A stretch of 64,000 nt of DNA from contig NZ_JAODAB010000008.1 of the NCBI RefSeq assembly GCF_025336485.1, positions 62,001 to 126,000 of the forward strand, in the 5' to 3' direction. Source of the stretch: Pseudomonas citri (GTDB taxonomy: Bacteria; Pseudomonadota; Gammaproteobacteria; Pseudomonadales; Pseudomonadaceae). Below the pieces are notes generated by a model. The model was not told the DNA's origin. It worked only from the letters and a program-made list of their open reading frames with translations, and made no database searches. Position numbers and translations under genes: made by a program. Below are positions 9,435-18,802 of this stretch, in pieces (within the stretch, counting starts at the first letter, position 1; every line of letters begins with the position of its first letter).

Positions 9435-10010
9435 TCAGAATTTCAAGGTGGGCGCCGCAGCCGTCACTTCCCCACCTTGCTGTCCGTTCGGGCCGACCAG
9501 TTGCACCAGGACTTTCTGGGTGGCTGGGAAGATCTGGAACAGCGGCGCCAGGTTCAGATGTGTCAAGGAGCCCGGCGCGACGCAACGGAACTGGTAGTGG
9601 GCGTGGATTTCGCTGTGTTCGTGGCCATCTTCATCGGCCTCTTCCGCATGCTCCTCGTGGCCCGGTTCGTCGCCGAACAACGGGCTTTCCAGTTCCTGTT
9701 GCTCCAGGGAGCATTTGGCATCGGCCAGATTGATCAGCGCCGCCGGCTTCTCCAGCTTCGCCCGGATGGCGGCCACCTTGGCCTTGTCGGCATCGCTGGT
9801 GGCGGCGTGTTCGAACCCCACCAGGTTCATCGCCGGGCTGTCCAACTCCAGTTCCAGGATCTCGCCGTCCAGCGAGGCGTTGAGACGGGCGACACCGTGT
9901 TCATGGGCACCCAGGCTACCGTGCTCATGATCGTGGTCATGCTCGACAGCCGCATGAGCGACAGCCAATGGCAACAGGGCGAACGGCAAAGCGAGAAGCA
10001 GACGACGCAT
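9435..10010 (-). CDS. His-rich periplasmic DUF2796 (ZrgA-like) zinc-associated protein
   Basis: 191-residue exported protein. Signal peptide MRRLLLALPFALLPLAVAHA, then two histidine/acid clusters (residues 24-38 and 118-138) of the kind that bind zinc. DUF2796 members such as Vibrio ZrgA assist zinc uptake (family knowledge). First gene of the operon with the ABC ATPase, permease and DUF3299 genes. A GTTAT...ATAAC palindrome just upstream could be a Zur site. Single Cys100 in the mature protein. Confidence 0.88.
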   Translation of the reverse strand: MRRLLLALPFALLPLAVAHAAVEHDHDHEHGSLGAHEHGVARLNASLDGEILELELDSPAMNLVGFEHAATSDADKAKVAAIRAKLEKPAALINLADAKCSLEQQELESPLFGDEPGHEEHAEEADEDGHEHSEIHAHYQFRCVAPGSLTHLNLAPLFQIFPATQKVLVQLVGPNGQQGGEVTAAAPTLKF

Positions 10011-10028
10011 GACGAGTCTCCGGGAAAG

Positions 10029-10046
10029 GTTATGTAATCTTATAAC
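10029..10046 (-). promoter_or_regulatory. Possible Zur operator
   Basis: GTTATGTAATCTTATAAC: half-sites GTTAT/ATAAC separated by 8 bp, 19 bp upstream of the zinc-associated gene. The half-sites fit Zur boxes, but the spacing is wider than the classical 13-bp core, so this is tentative. Confidence 0.4.
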
Positions 10047-10131
10047 GAAACTGCGCAGAGTTTGACCGTCTGCTTGGCGTCGCGCAAGGCCCGTGGGAGC
10101 ATGCGCACATGAAATTTACAGGAGCAGGGCA

Positions 10132-10503
10132 ATGTTGCGGATACGCGGAACCGTCGGCGATTGGCCAGTGGACTTGTCGATCGAAATGGATGAGGGCGAC
10201 TGGGCGCAACTCGGCGCACAGTTGCAGGCGGTCAAACCGGACAGGGCAGCGCCTGCGGCCAAACCGGTGAATCAGGACGATGCGTTGTGGCAGGCCGCCC
10301 GGCAATTACTCCGCAAGGCCGGCCAATTGAGCGGCCCAGAGCTGCTGGAACAGCTCGAAGGTCTGACGGGCAGCGCTTCGGCGGGCAAACGGCTATTGGT
10401 GCGGTTGCGTCACAGCGCCGAGGTCAAGGTGCTGAGCGGCGCCGATACACCGCTCTATAGTTGGGTTGGAGCGGTAAACGACAAGCCGCAAGCGGCAAGC
10501 TAA
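10132..10503 (+). CDS. Conserved hypothetical protein (PA4062-like)
   Basis: 123-residue soluble protein without signal peptide or recognised domain. N-terminal part is beta-like (MLRIRGTVGDWPVDLSIEMDE), followed by a low-complexity linker and a helical C-terminus with a KAGQLSGPELLEQLEGL helix-turn-helix-like stretch. The ATG at 10132 is preceded by AGGAG; an upstream GTG (10093) adds residues with no ribosome site. Position between the zinc operon and the thioredoxin gene matches PAO1 PA4062. Confidence 0.7.
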   Translation: MLRIRGTVGDWPVDLSIEMDEGDWAQLGAQLQAVKPDRAAPAAKPVNQDDALWQAARQLLRKAGQLSGPELLEQLEGLTGSASAGKRLLVRLRHSAEVKVLSGADTPLYSWVGAVNDKPQAAS

Positions 10504-10556
10504 ATCCAGCTTGTCGCTCGAAGCTTGCCGCTCGCAACTGCCCCTTTAATGCCCCT

Positions 10557-11429
10557 TTAATACAGCGCCGCAAACAACCGGCGCCGATAAGTCGCCACCA
10601 ACGGGTGGTCGTTGCCCAGCAGTTCGAACACTTGCAGCAGCGTCTTGTGCGGCAGACCTTCGCTGTAGCTGCGGTTGCGGATGAACAGTTTGAGCAGGGC
10701 TTCCAGGGCGGCTTCGTACTGCTGGCGCGCCAGTTGCTGGATCGCCAGTTGATACACCGCCTCATCATCCTGCGGATCTTTCGCCAGGCGGGCCTTGAGG
10801 TCGGCGGCGTCGGGCAGGTCGCGGGCCAGGCCGAGGAACTTGATCTGCGCCTTGGCCCCGGCCAATGCGGCTTTGTGTTCGTCGCTCTTTACCGCGTCGA
10901 GTACGGTCTGCGCTTCGCCCAGTTCCCCACGCTCGGTCAGGCAGCGAGCATAGAGGATCAGCGCCTTGGCGTTGGTGTTGTCTTCGCCCAACAGCACCGT
11001 GAGCACGGCTTCGGCATCGGCGAAACGCCCTTCGTCGAACAGCGCCTGGGCCTGTTCGAACGGATCGGCTGCGGCCGGCGGTGGCATCTGCACGTGGGGT
11101 TCGAGCATTGCCCGCACTGCGGATTCCGGCTGGGCCCCGGCGAAACCGTCGACGGGCTGGCCGTCCTTGAACAGCACCACGGTGGGCAGGCTGCGGATGC
11201 CGAAACGGGCGACGATGTCTTGTTCAATGTCGCAATTGACCTTGGCCAACAGCAGCTCGCCCTGATAGCTCTGGGCAATGCCTTGCAGCATCGGCATCAG
11301 CGCTTTGCACGGTGCACACCACTCGGCCCAGAAGTCCACCAGCACCGGCTTGTGGAAAGAGTTGGCGATCACCGACTGGTCGAAATCGGCGGTGGTGGCG
11401 TCGAAGATGTACGGCGTGTCCTGGGTCAT
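10557..11429 (-). CDS. ybbN: Thioredoxin-TPR chaperedoxin (CnoX/YbbN)
   Basis: 290 residues: N-terminal thioredoxin fold with the active site WCAPC (Cys38, Cys41), then a C-terminal TPR region with an FEQAQALFDEGRFADAEAVL-type repeat. In E. coli CnoX/YbbN is a redox-sensitive holdase that delivers clients to GroEL and lacks the CxxC pair; this protein keeps CAPC and could also act as a reductase. Single-gene transcript on the minus strand. Downstream (10490-10560) is a stretch of short AAGCTTG-rich inverted repeats plus a tandem TGCCCCTTTAA, probably its terminator region. Confidence 0.9.
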   Translation of the reverse strand: MTQDTPYIFDATTADFDQSVIANSFHKPVLVDFWAEWCAPCKALMPMLQGIAQSYQGELLLAKVNCDIEQDIVARFGIRSLPTVVLFKDGQPVDGFAGAQPESAVRAMLEPHVQMPPPAAADPFEQAQALFDEGRFADAEAVLTVLLGEDNTNAKALILYARCLTERGELGEAQTVLDAVKSDEHKAALAGAKAQIKFLGLARDLPDAADLKARLAKDPQDDEAVYQLAIQQLARQQYEAALEALLKLFIRNRSYSEGLPHKTLLQVFELLGNDHPLVATYRRRLFAALY

Positions 11430-11510
11430 GGGAATCTCGTAGAACGCTTGAATGGGGTCACTATACGGCTTGGCGGGGGGTGGCTGAAAGCGCGACGGCT
11501 CGCGATGTTT

Positions 11511-12170
11511 TCAGGGCTTGCGCCGTGCGTGGTACAGGCTCACATGCCGGAACTCTTCAGGCTCGGCCAGGTCCGGCAGGGTCATGGCCTGGAACATTTC
11601 GATGCGTCGGTACAGCGGATGCTGGAAGTCACGCACCCGGGAGTCGGCCACCAAGGCCTCGCGGCCGCGGCTGAGGAACTGGTCGAGCAGCGGCAGGTTG
11701 GCCCGGTCATAGAGCACATCGGCGACCAGGATCAGGTCGAAACGATCGGCTTCGGCAAAGAAGTCCGTCGAATAGGTGAGTTCCACCTCATTGAGCGCGG
11801 CATTGGCCCGGCAGGCGGCAATCGCCAACGGGTCCAGGTCGCAGGCCACCACTTCCAGCGCCCCGGCCTTGGCCGCCGCGATGCCCGCCACGCCAGAGCC
11901 GGCGCCAAAATCCAGCACGCGCTTGCCTTCGACCCACTGCGGCTGCTCGGCCAAATAGCGGGCCATCGCCAGGCCGCTGGCCCAGCAGAAACTCCAATAG
12001 GGCGGCTCATGAAGAATGCGCCGGGTTTCCTCCGGGCTGAAGGCGCGGTCCATGTTGTCGCCGTCGATCAGCCACAAGGCCAGGTCGACGCCGGGCAATG
12101 GACAAGCCACCAATCGCGCGTCGCCCAGCAACCCACTCAGCGCCCGTTGCAGGTCTTGCGGTGCGGTCAT
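11511..12170 (-). CDS. Class I SAM-dependent methyltransferase (lysine methyltransferase-like)
   Basis: 219 residues with SAM-binding motif I VLDFGAGSGVAGI, motif II acidic VACDLD and the post-II segment FDLILVADVLYD, the pattern of the METTL20/ETFB-lysine methyltransferase group. The target is unknown. The ATG at 12170 overlaps the stop of the lipoprotein gene (ATGA); a much longer open frame upstream is the shadow of that gene and is not coding. Confidence 0.85.
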   Translation of the reverse strand: MTAPQDLQRALSGLLGDARLVACPLPGVDLALWLIDGDNMDRAFSPEETRRILHEPPYWSFCWASGLAMARYLAEQPQWVEGKRVLDFGAGSGVAGIAAAKAGALEVVACDLDPLAIAACRANAALNEVELTYSTDFFAEADRFDLILVADVLYDRANLPLLDQFLSRGREALVADSRVRDFQHPLYRRIEMFQAMTLPDLAEPEEFRHVSLYHARRKP

Positions 12171-12631
12171 GGGGCTTTGACGAATCGCAGGGTGCCCAGC
12201 GCCTGGGTGGTCGGTTGGGCGATGCGTTGTTCCGGCAGGTGCAGGATCAATTGGCCCGACTGGCTGGCACGACCACGCAGTTCCACACGGGCGTCGGCCG
12301 GGAACGCATCGGGGTTGAAGCGCAGGCGGAAGGGCAGGTCCTGGTTGGTGCCGATCAGGGTGGAGCTGGCGAGCAATTGCTGCGGACGGTCCTGAATGTC
12401 GATCACCAGCAGCGCCAATTCCACCTCGGCGCCGGCCGGAACGCCTTGCAGGGTGCCGCTCAGTTCCCGTTGATAGGCGGGTAGCGGCCCCAGTTCGGCG
12501 GCTTGCCGGGCCTTTTGCTGCGCCTGTTTCGGTGCCGGTGCCGCGGCGGGCGCCGTGGGTTTGGGGGCGTCGCTGCTGCACGCCATCAGCAGGCTGAAAA
12601 GACTGAGCAAAACGAGCGATCGTAGTGGCAT
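12167..12631 (-). CDS. YbaY-family lipoprotein
   Basis: 154-residue lipoprotein. The lipobox LLMAC places the lipidated Cys at residue 18; an Ala/Pro/Lys/Gln linker follows, then a beta-rich domain ([22 protein letters not shown]...) typical of YbaY/type-III-secretion-lipoprotein-like sandwich folds. Function unknown. Coupled to the methyltransferase gene by a 4-bp overlap and divergent from nrdR. Confidence 0.82.
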   Translation of the reverse strand: MPLRSLVLLSLFSLLMACSSDAPKPTAPAAAPAPKQAQQKARQAAELGPLPAYQRELSGTLQGVPAGAEVELALLVIDIQDRPQQLLASSTLIGTNQDLPFRLRFNPDAFPADARVELRGRASQSGQLILHLPEQRIAQPTTQALGTLRFVKAP

Positions 12632-12758
12632 GAGTGGCTCCAGCGGGGTGAATTCGGTGAGTCTGACGGTAAGCCCGTCTGTATACCGTAAACCCTATGG
12701 CTTGTCTTGCCAGTGGGATGCGCTACCATGGCCTTCCCTTTTTTTGTTGCCTGCCACC

Positions 12759-13223
12759 ATGCACTGTCCCTTCTGCGGTGCCAACGACACCAAAGTCATC
12801 GACTCGCGACTGGTCGCCGAGGGCGAACAGGTCCGCCGCCGGCGCGAATGCCTGGCCTGCGGCGAACGTTTCACGACGTTCGAGACCGCTGAACTGGTGT
12901 TGCCGCGCCTGATCAAAACCGACGGCAGCCGCCAGCCGTTCGATGAAGAAAAACTGCGCGCCGGCATGCAGCGCGCCTTGGAAAAACGTCCGGTGAGCGT
13001 CGAGCGCCTGGAAGCGGCGCTGGTGCACATCAAGCACAAGCTGCGGGCGACCGGTGAGCGCGAGGTCAAATCCCTGGTGGTCGGCGAACTGGTGATGGCC
13101 GAGCTGCAGAAGCTCGATGAAGTCGCCTACATCCGTTTCGCTTCAGTGTACCGGCGCTTCCAGGACCTGGATGAGTTCCGCGAGGAAATCGACCGCCTGG
13201 CCCGCGAACCGGTGAAAGAATGA
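12759..13223 (+). CDS. nrdR: Transcriptional repressor NrdR
   Basis: 154-residue zinc-ribbon/ATP-cone repressor of ribonucleotide reductase genes. Zinc ligands Cys3, Cys6, Cys31 and Cys34 and the RRRREC segment are intact; the ATP-cone ([20 protein letters not shown]) follows. First gene of the riboflavin cluster; it overlaps ribD by 4 bp, an arrangement common to many proteobacteria. Confidence 0.97.
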   Translation: MHCPFCGANDTKVIDSRLVAEGEQVRRRRECLACGERFTTFETAELVLPRLIKTDGSRQPFDEEKLRAGMQRALEKRPVSVERLEAALVHIKHKLRATGEREVKSLVVGELVMAELQKLDEVAYIRFASVYRRFQDLDEFREEIDRLAREPVKE

Positions 13224-14353
13224 CCACCGCGGCGCAGCAAGCCATCCTCGACGCCCAGTACATGGCCCGTGCTCTGGAACTGGCGCGGCGCGGTCACTAC
13301 ACCACCCACCCCAATCCCCGGGTCGGTTGCGTGATCGTGCGTGACGGGCAGATCGTCGGCGAAGGCTGGCACATCCGCGCCGGCGAGCCTCATGCCGAAG
13401 TCCACGCGTTGCGCGCCGCCGGCGAAAACGCCCGGGGCGCCACGGCGTATGTGACCCTCGAACCTTGCAGCCACCACGGACGCACGCCGCCTTGCGCCGA
13501 TGCGCTGGTCAATGCCGGCGTGGCGCGGGTGGTGGCGGCGATGCAGGACCCCAACCCGGAAGTGGCCGGGCGCGGCTTGCAGCGGCTGGCCCAGGCCGGC
13601 ATCGCCACCGAGAGCGGCGTGCTGGAGGGCGAGGCGCGCAAGCTCAATGAAGGTTTTCTCAAGCGCATGGAACACGGCCTGCCGTTCGTGCGGGTCAAGC
13701 TTGCCATGAGCCTGGACGGCCGCACCGCCATGGAAAGCGGCGAAAGCCAGTGGATCACCGGCGCCGCCGCGCGTTCGGCGGTGCAACGCCTACGCGCCCA
13801 GGCCAGCGTCGTACTGACCGGCGCCGATACGGTGCTGGCGGACAACGCCCGGCTGACCGTGCGCGCCGACGAGCTTGGGCTGGATGCCGAGCAAACCGCG
13901 CAGGTCATGAGTCGTCCGCCGCTGCGGGTGCTGGTGGACGGTCGCTTGCGAGTGCCGCTCGACGCACCGTTCTTCAAGGCCGGTCCGGCGCTGGTCGCCA
14001 CCTGCATGGCGGTGGAAGAACAGTACGCCAACGGTCCTGAGTGCATGCTCGTACCAGGCGATGACGGCCAGGTCGACCTGCATCGCCTGCTGGTGGAATT
14101 GGCCGCCCGTGGTGTCAATGAAGTGCTGGTGGAGGCGGGGCCGCGCCTGGCCGGGGCTTTCGCCCGGCAAGGGCTGGTGGACGAGTTCCAGATTTTCATG
14201 GCCGGCAAGTTCCTCGGCTCTTCGGCGCGACCGTTGCTGGATTGGCCGCTGGCGCAGATGAAAGACGCCCCGGCGCTGAAAATCGCCGAAATTCGCGCCG
14301 TGGGCGATGACTGGCGAGTCATCGCCGTCCCCGCTCCGCAGGCGAGCGTATAA
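13220..14353 (+). CDS. ribD: Bifunctional riboflavin deaminase/reductase RibD
   Basis: 377 residues catalysing two steps of riboflavin synthesis: deamination of the pyrimidine intermediate by the N-terminal domain (HAE at 58-60, zinc Cys83 and Cys92 in [12 protein letters not shown]) and reduction of the ribosyl chain by the C-terminal RibD_C domain ([10 protein letters not shown]...[15 protein letters not shown]). Start overlaps nrdR (ATGA). Confidence 0.97.
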   Translation: MTTAAQQAILDAQYMARALELARRGHYTTHPNPRVGCVIVRDGQIVGEGWHIRAGEPHAEVHALRAAGENARGATAYVTLEPCSHHGRTPPCADALVNAGVARVVAAMQDPNPEVAGRGLQRLAQAGIATESGVLEGEARKLNEGFLKRMEHGLPFVRVKLAMSLDGRTAMESGESQWITGAAARSAVQRLRAQASVVLTGADTVLADNARLTVRADELGLDAEQTAQVMSRPPLRVLVDGRLRVPLDAPFFKAGPALVATCMAVEEQYANGPECMLVPGDDGQVDLHRLLVELAARGVNEVLVEAGPRLAGAFARQGLVDEFQIFMAGKFLGSSARPLLDWPLAQMKDAPALKIAEIRAVGDDWRVIAVPAPQASV

Positions 14354-14399
14354 TTCCCGGCCTTCGCTCAAGCGGCGGCCTGTTCTCGAGGAGGACTCC

Positions 14400-15065
14400 A
14401 TGTTTACCGGCATCATCGAATCCATCGGCAGTATCCGTGCATTGACCCCCAAGGGCGGTGATGTGCGGGTCCATGTCGAAACCGGCAAGCTCGACCTGAG
14501 CGACGTCAAGCTGGGCGACAGCATCGCGGTGAACGGCGTCTGCCTGACCGCCGTCGAGTTACCGGGCAACGGTTTCCTGGCGGACGTCAGCCGCGAAACC
14601 CTCGACTGCACGGCCATGAACGACCTCAAGAGCGGCAGCCCGGTCAACCTGGAAAAAGCCTTGACCCCAACGACGCGCCTGGGTGGGCATCTGGTCAGCG
14701 GCCATGTGGACGGCGTCGGCGAAGTGGTTTCGCGCACCGACAACGCCCGGGCCGTGGAATTTCGCATTCGCGCGCCGAAAGAGTTGGCCAAGTACATCGC
14801 CCATAAAGGCTCGATCACCGTCGACGGCACCAGCCTGACGGTCAATGCGGTGGATGGCGCCGAGTTCCTGCTGACAATCATTCCCCATACGTTGAGCGAA
14901 ACCATCATGGCTTCGTACCGGCCCGGTCGCCGGGTCAACCTGGAAGTCGACCTGCTGGCCCGTTACCTGGAGCGCCTGCTGCTCGGTGACAAGGCTGCAG
15001 AGCCCGCATCCGTCGGTAACATCACTGAAAGTTTCCTGGCCGCCAACGGCTACCTCAAATCCTGA
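14400..15065 (+). CDS. ribC: Riboflavin synthase alpha subunit
   Basis: 221 residues; two lumazine-binding barrel repeats beginning MFTGIIE and LGGHLVSGHVDG. It dismutates two 6,7-dimethyl-8-ribityllumazine molecules to riboflavin. A very good ribosome site (GAGGAGG) precedes the ATG. The symbol is ribC in older Pseudomonas annotation and ribE elsewhere. A TATAAT lies across the ribD stop (14349-14354), but no matching -35 is visible. Confidence 0.96.
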   Translation: MFTGIIESIGSIRALTPKGGDVRVHVETGKLDLSDVKLGDSIAVNGVCLTAVELPGNGFLADVSRETLDCTAMNDLKSGSPVNLEKALTPTTRLGGHLVSGHVDGVGEVVSRTDNARAVEFRIRAPKELAKYIAHKGSITVDGTSLTVNAVDGAEFLLTIIPHTLSETIMASYRPGRRVNLEVDLLARYLERLLLGDKAAEPASVGNITESFLAANGYLKS

Positions 15066-15081
15066 CCCAAGGGGGTGCCGC

Positions 15082-16173
15082 GTGGCGCTCAATAGCATCG
15101 AAGAACTGGTTGAAGACATCCGCCAAGGCAAGATGGTCATCCTCATGGATGACGAAGACCGCGAGAACGAAGGCGACCTGATCATGGCCGCCGAATGCTG
15201 CAAGGCCGAACACATCAACTTCATGGCCAAGCACGCCCGCGGCCTGATCTGCATGCCGATGAGCCGCGAACGCTGCGAACTGCTGAGGCTGCCGCTGATG
15301 GCGCCGCGCAACGGTTCCGGCTTCGGTACCAAGTTCACCGTCTCCATCGAGGCCGCCGAGGGCGTGACCACCGGCATCTCCGCCGCCGACCGCGCCCGCA
15401 CCGTGCAGGCGGCTGCCGCGAAAGACGCCAAGGCCGAAGACATCGTCAGCCCCGGTCATATCTTCCCGCTGATGGCCCAGGCCGGCGGCACCCTGGCCCG
15501 CGCCGGGCACACCGAAGCGGCTTGCGACCTGGCGCGCATGGCCGGTTTCGAGCCCAGCGGGGTGATCTGCGAAGTGATGAACGACGACGGCACCATGTCC
15601 CGTCGTGCGGAACTGGAAGCTTTCGCCGCCGAACACAACATCAAGATCGGCACCATTGCCGACCTGATCCACTACCGGATGATCCACGAACGTACCGTTC
15701 AGCGGATTGCCGAGCAGCCGTTGGACAGCGAACTGGGCCAGTTCAACCTGGTGACCTACCGCGATTCGGTGGAAGGCGACGTGCACATGGCGCTGACCCT
15801 GGGCACCGTGTGCGCCGAAGAACCGACCCTGGTGCGCGTGCACAACATGGACCCTCTGCGCGACCTGCTGATGGTCAAGCAACCCGGCCGTTGGAGCCTG
15901 CGGGCCGCCATGGCCGCGGTGGCCGAGGCGGGCAGCGGTGTCGTGCTGCTGCTCGGCCACCCGCTCGATGGCGATGTGTTGCTGGCGCACATCCGCGAAA
16001 CCGGCGATCAGGCGGCGGTGAAAAAACCGACCACCTACAGCATCGTCGGCGCCGGTTCGCAGATCCTTCGGGACCTGGGCGTGCGTAAAATGCGCCTGAT
16101 GAGCGCGCCGATGAAATTCAACGCGATATCCGGTTTCGATCTGGAAGTTGTAGAATACGTGCCCTCCGAATAA
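15082..16173 (+). CDS. ribBA: 3,4-dihydroxy-2-butanone-4-phosphate synthase with degenerate GTP cyclohydrolase II-like domain
   Basis: 363 residues. The N-terminal half is an intact DHBP synthase (DDEDRENEGDL metal/substrate loop, GHTEAACDLARMAG). The C-terminal half is GTP cyclohydrolase II-like in fold but lacks the zinc-binding Cys cluster and the RCDCG motif, so it should not open GTP; the intact enzyme is encoded at 19671. Start is the GTG at 15082 with AGGGGG upstream, 16 bp after ribC. Confidence 0.95.
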   Translation: MALNSIEELVEDIRQGKMVILMDDEDRENEGDLIMAAECCKAEHINFMAKHARGLICMPMSRERCELLRLPLMAPRNGSGFGTKFTVSIEAAEGVTTGISAADRARTVQAAAAKDAKAEDIVSPGHIFPLMAQAGGTLARAGHTEAACDLARMAGFEPSGVICEVMNDDGTMSRRAELEAFAAEHNIKIGTIADLIHYRMIHERTVQRIAEQPLDSELGQFNLVTYRDSVEGDVHMALTLGTVCAEEPTLVRVHNMDPLRDLLMVKQPGRWSLRAAMAAVAEAGSGVVLLLGHPLDGDVLLAHIRETGDQAAVKKPTTYSIVGAGSQILRDLGVRKMRLMSAPMKFNAISGFDLEVVEYVPSE

Positions 16174-16284
16174 TGGCCCGCGGATTCCGGTCCTGTTGTT
16201 CACTTAAGGATTGTTAGGTCCATTGTGGCGAGTGAACAACATGACGGATTTTCGGCCCTGTATTCGTGGCTAAAATCACTGAAA

Positions 16285-16305
16285 GAGCGCGTAAAGAACG
16301 CGCTC
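16285..16305 (+). promoter_or_regulatory. Hairpin between ribBA and ribH
   Basis: Perfect 8-bp stem GAGCGCGT/ACGCGCTC with a 5-nt loop in the 155-bp gap before ribH. Only a short interrupted T stretch follows (TGGCTCTTT), so it is a weak terminator or RNA-processing/attenuation element. Confidence 0.45.
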
Positions 16306-16328
16306 TGGCTCTTTAAGAGATCTGACGA

Positions 16329-16805
16329 ATGACCCTGAAGACCATCGAAGGTACCTTCATCGCCCCTAAAGGCCGCTACGCTCTGGTAGTGGGCCGTTTC
16401 AACAGTTTCGTGGTCGAGAGCCTGGTGAGCGGTGCGGTCGATGCCCTGGTTCGCCATGGCGTGAGCGAAAGCGACATCACCATTATCCGTGCTCCTGGCG
16501 CCTTCGAAATTCCGCTGGTTACGCAGAAAGTCGCCCAAAAAGGCGAATATGCGGCGATCATCGCCCTGGGGGCGGTCATTCGTGGCGGTACTCCGCACTT
16601 CGAATACGTGGCCGGCGAATGCACCAAGGGCCTGGCCCAGGTGTCCATGGAGTTCGGCGTGCCAGTCGCTTTCGGCGTGCTGACCGTTGATTCCATCGAG
16701 CAAGCCATCGAACGTTCCGGCACCAAGGCCGGTAACAAAGGTGCCGAAGCTGCCCTGTCCGCCCTGGAAATGGTCAGCCTGCTGGCGCAGTTGGAGGCCA
16801 AGTGA
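16329..16805 (+). CDS. ribH: 6,7-dimethyl-8-ribityllumazine synthase
   Basis: 158-residue lumazine synthase, forms icosahedral or pentameric shells. Motifs: phosphate/substrate segments [18 protein letters not shown] and [14 protein letters not shown] (catalytic His). Overlaps nusB by 4 bp. Confidence 0.97.
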   Translation: MTLKTIEGTFIAPKGRYALVVGRFNSFVVESLVSGAVDALVRHGVSESDITIIRAPGAFEIPLVTQKVAQKGEYAAIIALGAVIRGGTPHFEYVAGECTKGLAQVSMEFGVPVAFGVLTVDSIEQAIERSGTKAGNKGAEAALSALEMVSLLAQLEAK

Positions 16806-17302
16806 TTAGCGACGAAAGCGATCGTTTCAACCCGCGCGATCCCAAGCCTGCCGCTGCCGGCAAGCCTTCGAAAAGCGCCAAGCGTCGTGAAGCCCGTCAG
16901 CTCGCGACCCAGGCGCTGTATCAATGGCACATGGCCAGGCAGTCGCTGAACGAGATCGAAGCGCAGTTTCGGGTCGACAACGATTTTACCGATGTAGACG
17001 GCGCCTATTTCCGCGAGATCCTGCACGGGGTCCCGCAGTTCAAGAACGAAATCGACACCGCGCTCGCACCATGCCTGGACCTGACCATCGAAGAGCTGGA
17101 TCCGGTTGAACTGGCGGTCCTGCGCCTGTCCACCTGGGAATTGCTCAAGCGTGTCGACGTACCGTACCGCGTGGTGATCAACGAAGGGATCGAACTGGCG
17201 AAAGTCTTCGGTTCCACCGACGGCCACAAGTTCGTCAACGGTGTACTCGACAAACTGGCCCCACGCCTGCGTGAAGCTGAAGTGAAGGCGTTCAAGCGCT
17301 GA
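16802..17302 (+). CDS. nusB: Transcription antitermination factor NusB
   Basis: 166-residue all-helical protein that binds boxA RNA with NusE in rRNA antitermination. The basic N-terminal [19 protein letters not shown] and the C-terminal [19 protein letters not shown] are characteristic. Starts at GTG 16802, overlapping the ribH stop. Confidence 0.96.
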   Translation: MISDESDRFNPRDPKPAAAGKPSKSAKRREARQLATQALYQWHMARQSLNEIEAQFRVDNDFTDVDGAYFREILHGVPQFKNEIDTALAPCLDLTIEELDPVELAVLRLSTWELLKRVDVPYRVVINEGIELAKVFGSTDGHKFVNGVLDKLAPRLREAEVKAFKR

Positions 17303-17325
17303 TCGGCGCTTGCGGCGCGGCGACT

Positions 17326-18291
17326 ATGGGCGAATTCGAGCTGATTCGTAACTACTTCGCCGCCGCGCCATGCGCGCAGGGCGGCGAAGGCGTTGCGCTC
17401 GGCATCGGCGATGACTGTGCGCTGCTGGCGATTCCCCCTGGGGAGCAACTGGCCGTGTCCACCGACACGCTCGTGGCCGGCGTGCATTTTCCAGACCCTT
17501 GCGACCCGTTCCTGCTCGGCCAGCGCTCGCTGGCCGTGGCGGTCAGCGACCTGGCCGCCATGGGCGCGCAACCGCTTGCCTTTACCCTTGCCCTGACCTT
17601 GCCGGCGGTGACCACCGATTGGCTGCAGGCCTATGCCCGCGGTTTGAACCAGATGGCCCAGGCTTGCGGTGTGGCGCTGGTGGGTGGGGATACCACCCGC
17701 GGCCCGTTGAGCCTGACCATGACCGTGTTCGGCCGCTTGCCCTCCGGCCAGGCCCTGACGCGGGGCGGTGCTCGGCCTGGCGATGTGCTCTGCGTCGGGG
17801 GCGAGCTGGGCAATGCCGCTGGCGCATTGCCGTTGGTGCTCGGCCAGCGTCACGCTGAACCGGCTGTCGCCGAGCCGCTGCTGGCGCATTATTGGTCCCC
17901 ACGGCCGCAAATCGAACTGGGTCTCGCCTTGCGGGGCAGGGCGAGTGCGGCGATGGACATTTCCGATGGCCTGTTGGCCGACTGCGGGCACATCGCCCAG
18001 GCCTCTGGCGTGGCCTTGCAGGTTGAGCAGGAGCGGTTGCCGTTGTCCAAGGCTTTAGTGGCCTTTTTCGGGCGCCGGGACGCTGAGCCGGCCGCCCTGA
18101 GCGGCGGCGACGACTACGTGCTGCTATTTACCGTTCCGCCGGTCCGATTGTCGCAGCTGCAGGCCGAAGGCTTGCCGATCCATGTGATAGGTCGTGTCAC
18201 CGAAGGGCAGGGCGTCATGCTGGTCGACCGTTCAGGGCGCGACATCACCCCGCAAACACGGGGCTATCAACATTTTCGGGAGACACCGTGA
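17326..18291 (+). CDS. thiL: Thiamine-monophosphate kinase
   Basis: 321-residue PurM/ThiL-fold kinase making thiamine diphosphate. GIGDDCA and STDTLVAGVHF metal-binding segments, SDLAAMGA and MDISDGLLAD are conserved. Lies between nusB and pgpA as in many gammaproteobacteria. Confidence 0.96.
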   Translation: MGEFELIRNYFAAAPCAQGGEGVALGIGDDCALLAIPPGEQLAVSTDTLVAGVHFPDPCDPFLLGQRSLAVAVSDLAAMGAQPLAFTLALTLPAVTTDWLQAYARGLNQMAQACGVALVGGDTTRGPLSLTMTVFGRLPSGQALTRGGARPGDVLCVGGELGNAAGALPLVLGQRHAEPAVAEPLLAHYWSPRPQIELGLALRGRASAAMDISDGLLADCGHIAQASGVALQVEQERLPLSKALVAFFGRRDAEPAALSGGDDYVLLFTVPPVRLSQLQAEGLPIHVIGRVTEGQGVMLVDRSGRDITPQTRGYQHFRETP

Positions 18292-18791
18292 CAGATCATC
18301 CCAACCAGGTCCCGGCACAATTCGTTCCGCCCTCGGTCTGGCGTAATCCCTGGCATTTCATGGCGTTCGGCTTTGGTTCGGGGACGTTGCCCAAGGCACC
18401 GGGCACTTGGGGTTCGCTGGTTGCGCTACCCTTCATACCGTTGTGGCAGATGTTGCCGGATTGGGGCTATTGGCTGATGCTGGGCATCACCATGCTATTC
18501 GGCTTCTGGCTGTGCGGCAAAGTGGCGGACGACCTGCGGGTCCATGACCATGAGGGCATCGTCTGGGACGAAATGGTGGGCATGTGGATCACCCTGTGGC
18601 TGGTGCCGGAAGGCTGGTACTGGCTGTTGGCGGGTTTCCTGATGTTCCGCTTCTTCGATATCCTCAAGCCCTGGCCGATCCGCTGGGTCGACCGGCATGT
18701 GCACGGAGGTGTCGGCATTATGCTCGATGATGTACTGGCCGGGGTCTTCGCCTGGCTGGCAATGCAAGGATTGGTGTGGTTTTTCACCTGA
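18288..18791 (+). CDS. pgpA: Phosphatidylglycerophosphatase A
   Basis: 167-residue inner-membrane enzyme dephosphorylating phosphatidylglycerophosphate. GSGTLPKAPGTWGS near the N-terminus, the acidic site VWDEMVGMW and the C-terminal MLDDVLAG are the family hallmarks; several hydrophobic helices. GTG start overlaps the thiL stop. Confidence 0.95.
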   Translation: MTDHPNQVPAQFVPPSVWRNPWHFMAFGFGSGTLPKAPGTWGSLVALPFIPLWQMLPDWGYWLMLGITMLFGFWLCGKVADDLRVHDHEGIVWDEMVGMWITLWLVPEGWYWLLAGFLMFRFFDILKPWPIRWVDRHVHGGVGIMLDDVLAGVFAWLAMQGLVWFFT

Positions 18792-18802
18792 AGGAGTCAG
18801 GC

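Noticed and set aside
10461..12395. 644-codon plus-strand open frame
   Set aside because: Antisense to ybbN and the methyltransferase gene; no recognisable fold.
14349..14354. TATAAT across the ribD stop as an internal promoter
   Set aside because: No -35 at suitable distance; may be chance.
12632..14399. FMN riboswitch before the riboflavin genes
   Set aside because: Conserved RFN-element sequence is not present upstream of nrdR, ribD or ribC.
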